Below are positions 63,795 through 64,000 of a stretch of DNA of 64,000 nt, one piece after another. The notes under the pieces are model-generated. The model was not told the DNA's origin and ran no database searches. It saw nothing but the letters and a program-made list of their open reading frames with translations. The translations under genes and the position numbers were made by a program. Each line of letters begins with the position of its first letter. The first letter of the stretch is position 1. Origin of the DNA: Pseudolysinimonas_A sp039912695 (GTDB lineage Bacteria; Actinomycetota; Actinomycetes; Actinomycetales; Microbacteriaceae); assembly GCF_039912695.1 (NCBI RefSeq), contig NZ_JBDSPJ010000014.1, positions 1 to 64,000 of the forward strand. Direction: 5' to 3'.

Positions 63795-64000
63795 ATGAGG
63801 CGACTGCGAGGCCGGGGGGCTGCGACTGCGGGGGCGCCGAGGGGCGTCGCGCGGTGGTTCCGGGTGATTGCCGGTGCCGTCGCACTCGCGTTGCTGCCGG
63901 TGCTCGCGCCGATGCCGGCATCCGCGCTGTCAGCCACCGACTACCCCAGTTGGCAAGACGTCATTGCTGCGCAGGCAAACGCCTCGTCGGCCAATAACCT
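63795..64000 (+). CDS. Secreted protein, partial (probable NlpC/P60-type peptidoglycan hydrolase N-terminus)
   Basis: The first 68 codons of a gene running off the right edge. A basic N-terminus (RRLRGRG, later RGVARWFR) and a long hydrophobic stretch (VIAGAVALALLPVLAPM) ending in PASALSA form a signal peptide cut near residue 45. The mature start, DYPSWQDVIAAQANA, resembles the coiled-coil domain that precedes NlpC/P60 catalytic domains in actinobacterial peptidoglycan endopeptidases. This identification rests on the N-terminus only. GGGGAAG precedes the ATG. Confidence 0.6.
   Translation, partial: MRRLRGRGAATAGAPRGVARWFRVIAGAVALALLPVLAPMPASALSATDYPSWQDVIAAQANASSANN

Overview
The window is high-GC, gene-dense actinobacterial DNA and most resembles the family Microbacteriaceae. 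Evidence: the scattered but characteristic purine cluster (purS-purQ-...-purL, purC-purD, purF, purM), a DUF3073 gene, an HtaA-domain protein, GTG/TTG starts with 4-bp ATGA/GTGA overlaps, and many leaderless genes in which a TANNNT -10 box lies 6-7 nt before the start codon. The first ~660 bases are an exception. There the purL reading frame continues, but the protein and codon choice look like another actinobacterial lineage, so a chimeric join is likely.

Layout. 1-5111: purL (partial), a DUF2254 membrane protein, a DHFR-like reductase, purQ, purS, a small P-loop kinase and an SGNH hydrolase, all on the minus strand. 5270-11844: a plus-strand phosphonate operon (phnD, phnC, a fused phnE-phnE permease, a TIGR03364 oxidase, a PhnX-like hydrolase and a TIGR03366 dehydrogenase), sitting between purS and purC. 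11849-14354: a beta-lactamase-fold serine hydrolase, a two-domain VOC protein and a GNAT acetyltransferase. 14354-21187: purC, purD, an HtaA protein, an SCP-like protein, a small membrane protein, purF, an unknown protein and purM. 21184-24275: an MmyB-type regulator with a divergent SDR, DUF3073 and an FMO-like protein. 24301-34179: an IclR-headed catabolic cluster (ACMSD-type amidohydrolase, ABC importer with two permeases, aldehyde dehydrogenase, ThDP enzyme, second amidohydrolase). Its substrate is not obvious, and it is the best candidate for an undescribed pathway.

34221-47917: two overlapping crcB genes behind an APC permease; a secreted protein; a DUF4097-PadR pair with palindromic operators; a TipA-type MerR regulator with an internal strong start; YczE with a divergent MocR regulator whose start is preceded by two tandem mini-ORFs; an RND exporter; a DEAD-box helicase with a repetitive arginine-rich N-terminus. 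47919-58398: a RecF-like ATPase, DUF427, an osmoprotectant ABC operon ending in a strong terminator, RecQ, a small membrane protein, a YpfJ-type metallopeptidase and an acyl-CoA oxidase-like dehydrogenase. 58438-63098: an alpha/beta-hydrolase pseudogene, a lysine-rich small protein, an ion-channel-like membrane protein, an extracytosolic flavin electron-transfer operon (ferric-reductase-like protein, FMN-binding protein, ApbE) and a VIT1/CCC1 transporter. 63206-63551: tRNA-Glu, tRNA-Asp and tRNA-Phe on the minus strand. 63795-64000: the start of a secreted protein.

No gene-free stretch exceeds 300 bases; the longest are 63552-63794 (243 nt) and 45590-45817 (228 nt). No CRISPR array, insertion sequence, prophage or rRNA was seen. 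The most unusual sequence-level theme is short tandem duplications of 14-20 bp at gene starts and stops. At purM and mocR these duplicate the leaderless start region, creating tiny translationally coupled upstream ORFs.
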